From positions 11,511,044 to 11,575,043 of the forward strand of contig CAKAKS010000039.1 of NCBI GenBank assembly GCA_916700875.1: 64,000 nt of DNA. Reading direction: 5' to 3'. A program made the position numbers and the translations under genes. The notes under the pieces were generated by a model. That model was not told the DNA's origin. It worked only from the letters and a program-made list of their open reading frames with translations, and made no database searches. Source of the stretch: Sebastes aleutianus (Eukaryota > Chordata > Actinopteri > Perciformes > Sebastidae). Below are positions 63,361 through 64,000 of the stretch, one piece after another (the first letter of the stretch is position 1; each line of letters begins with the position of its first letter).

Positions 63361-64000
63361 TTCCAGTGTTTATGCTAAGCTAAGCTAACTGGTGGTCTAA
63401 TTTCTCAGTTTTAAAGCTAGAGTAAAGATACTGACATCATATGAAACTACAAAACCTAATGAATCCATTGGTACCAACCATGTCATACAAGCTTGTCGTG
63501 AAGGAGGTTAAATAACGCTCCAAACTTACACTAAATTTTGGTGAGGAAAAACTGGCATGGCCATTTTCAAAGGGGTCCTTTGACCTCTGACCTCCAGATA
63601 TGTGAATGAAAATGGGTTCTATGGGTACCCACGAGTCTCCCCTTTACAGACATGCCCACTTTATGATTATCACATGCAGTTTGGGGCAAGTCATAGTCAA
63701 GTCAGCACACTGACACACTGACAGCTGTTGTTGCCTGTTGGGCTGCAGTTTGCCATGTTATGATTTGAGCATATTTTTTATGCTAAATGCAGTACCTGTG
63801 AGGGTTTCTGGACAATATTTGTCATTGTTTTGTGTTGTTAATTGATTTCCAATAATAAATATACACATACATTTGCATAAAGCAGCATATTTGTCCACTC
63901 CCATGTTGATAAGAGTATTAAACACTTGATAAATCTCCCTTTAAGGCACATTTTGAACTGATAAAAAGTGTGATTAATCCTGATTAACTATGAAAAATCA
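63361..64000 (+). repeat. Interspersed repeat family R, copy 5 (to the edge)
   Basis: The fullest copy: CCAGTGTTTATGCTAAGCTA start, TGACCTCTGACCTCCAGATA, GTCAAGTCAGCACACTGACA, GGGTTTCTGGACAATATTTG, ending GTGATTAATCCTGATTAACT. Confidence 0.75.

Overview
The window looks like nuclear DNA from a percomorph-type teleost fish. It has short exons with canonical GT-AG introns, roughly balanced base composition, many foldback MITEs, a tRNA-derived SINE, decayed non-LTR retrotransposon pieces, minisatellites and a moderately repeated element family (five copies) that I remember as abundant in perciform genomes. Nothing is bacterial; most long open frames here are shadows or repeat products.

All confidently recognised genes lie on the minus strand. 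From low to high coordinates they are: (i) the 5' half of lsp1 (lymphocyte-specific protein 1; coding exons at 14211-14269, 4737-4883 and 1-396, the 3' half being off the left edge); (ii) a head-to-tail tandem array of fast-skeletal-type troponin I genes, called A, B, C and D here. A (CDS 31070-36639), B (40073-47047) and C (52326-55152) are complete, with the same six coding exons, the same intron phases and 171-residue products. D (62012-62353) is cut by the right edge and shows only its last two coding exons. An lsp1-fast troponin I linkage is also known in tetrapods (the SYT8-TNNI2-LSP1-TNNT3 block in human), so this is the expected synteny with an expanded TnI part.

The most unusual structure is at the 3' ends of B and C. 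A block holding the inhibitory-region exon, last intron, last exon and 3' flank is nearly identical between B (about 39757-42295) and C (about 50995-54068), and the similarity stops abruptly at the 5' edge of the inhibitory exon. C also keeps a second, intact but different terminal exon (50858-50935) with its own acceptor, stop and AATAAA. So the array has five terminal exons for four inhibitory exons. A 929-bp terminal-inverted-repeat element has inserted into the predicted 3'UTR of C, and B still shows the empty site. Together this points to exon-scale gene conversion or partial duplication, with possible alternative C-termini.

The three visible TnI promoters share a TATA box, an A/T-rich CArG-like box and a GAGCTCCTGAAATAC-like block (A and B also an inverted CCAAT box). 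Upstream of B and of C I see small ATG-bearing exons that could join exon 3 in frame, a possible second promoter set. The 14.3-30.8 kb interval is mostly repeats, with two unassigned minus-strand open frames (15.7-17.4 kb). Between C and D there is a plus-strand acidic terminal-exon candidate at 61.36 kb that I could not assign. Exon boundaries come from reading splice sites, phase and protein similarity by eye; no alignment or transcript data were available.
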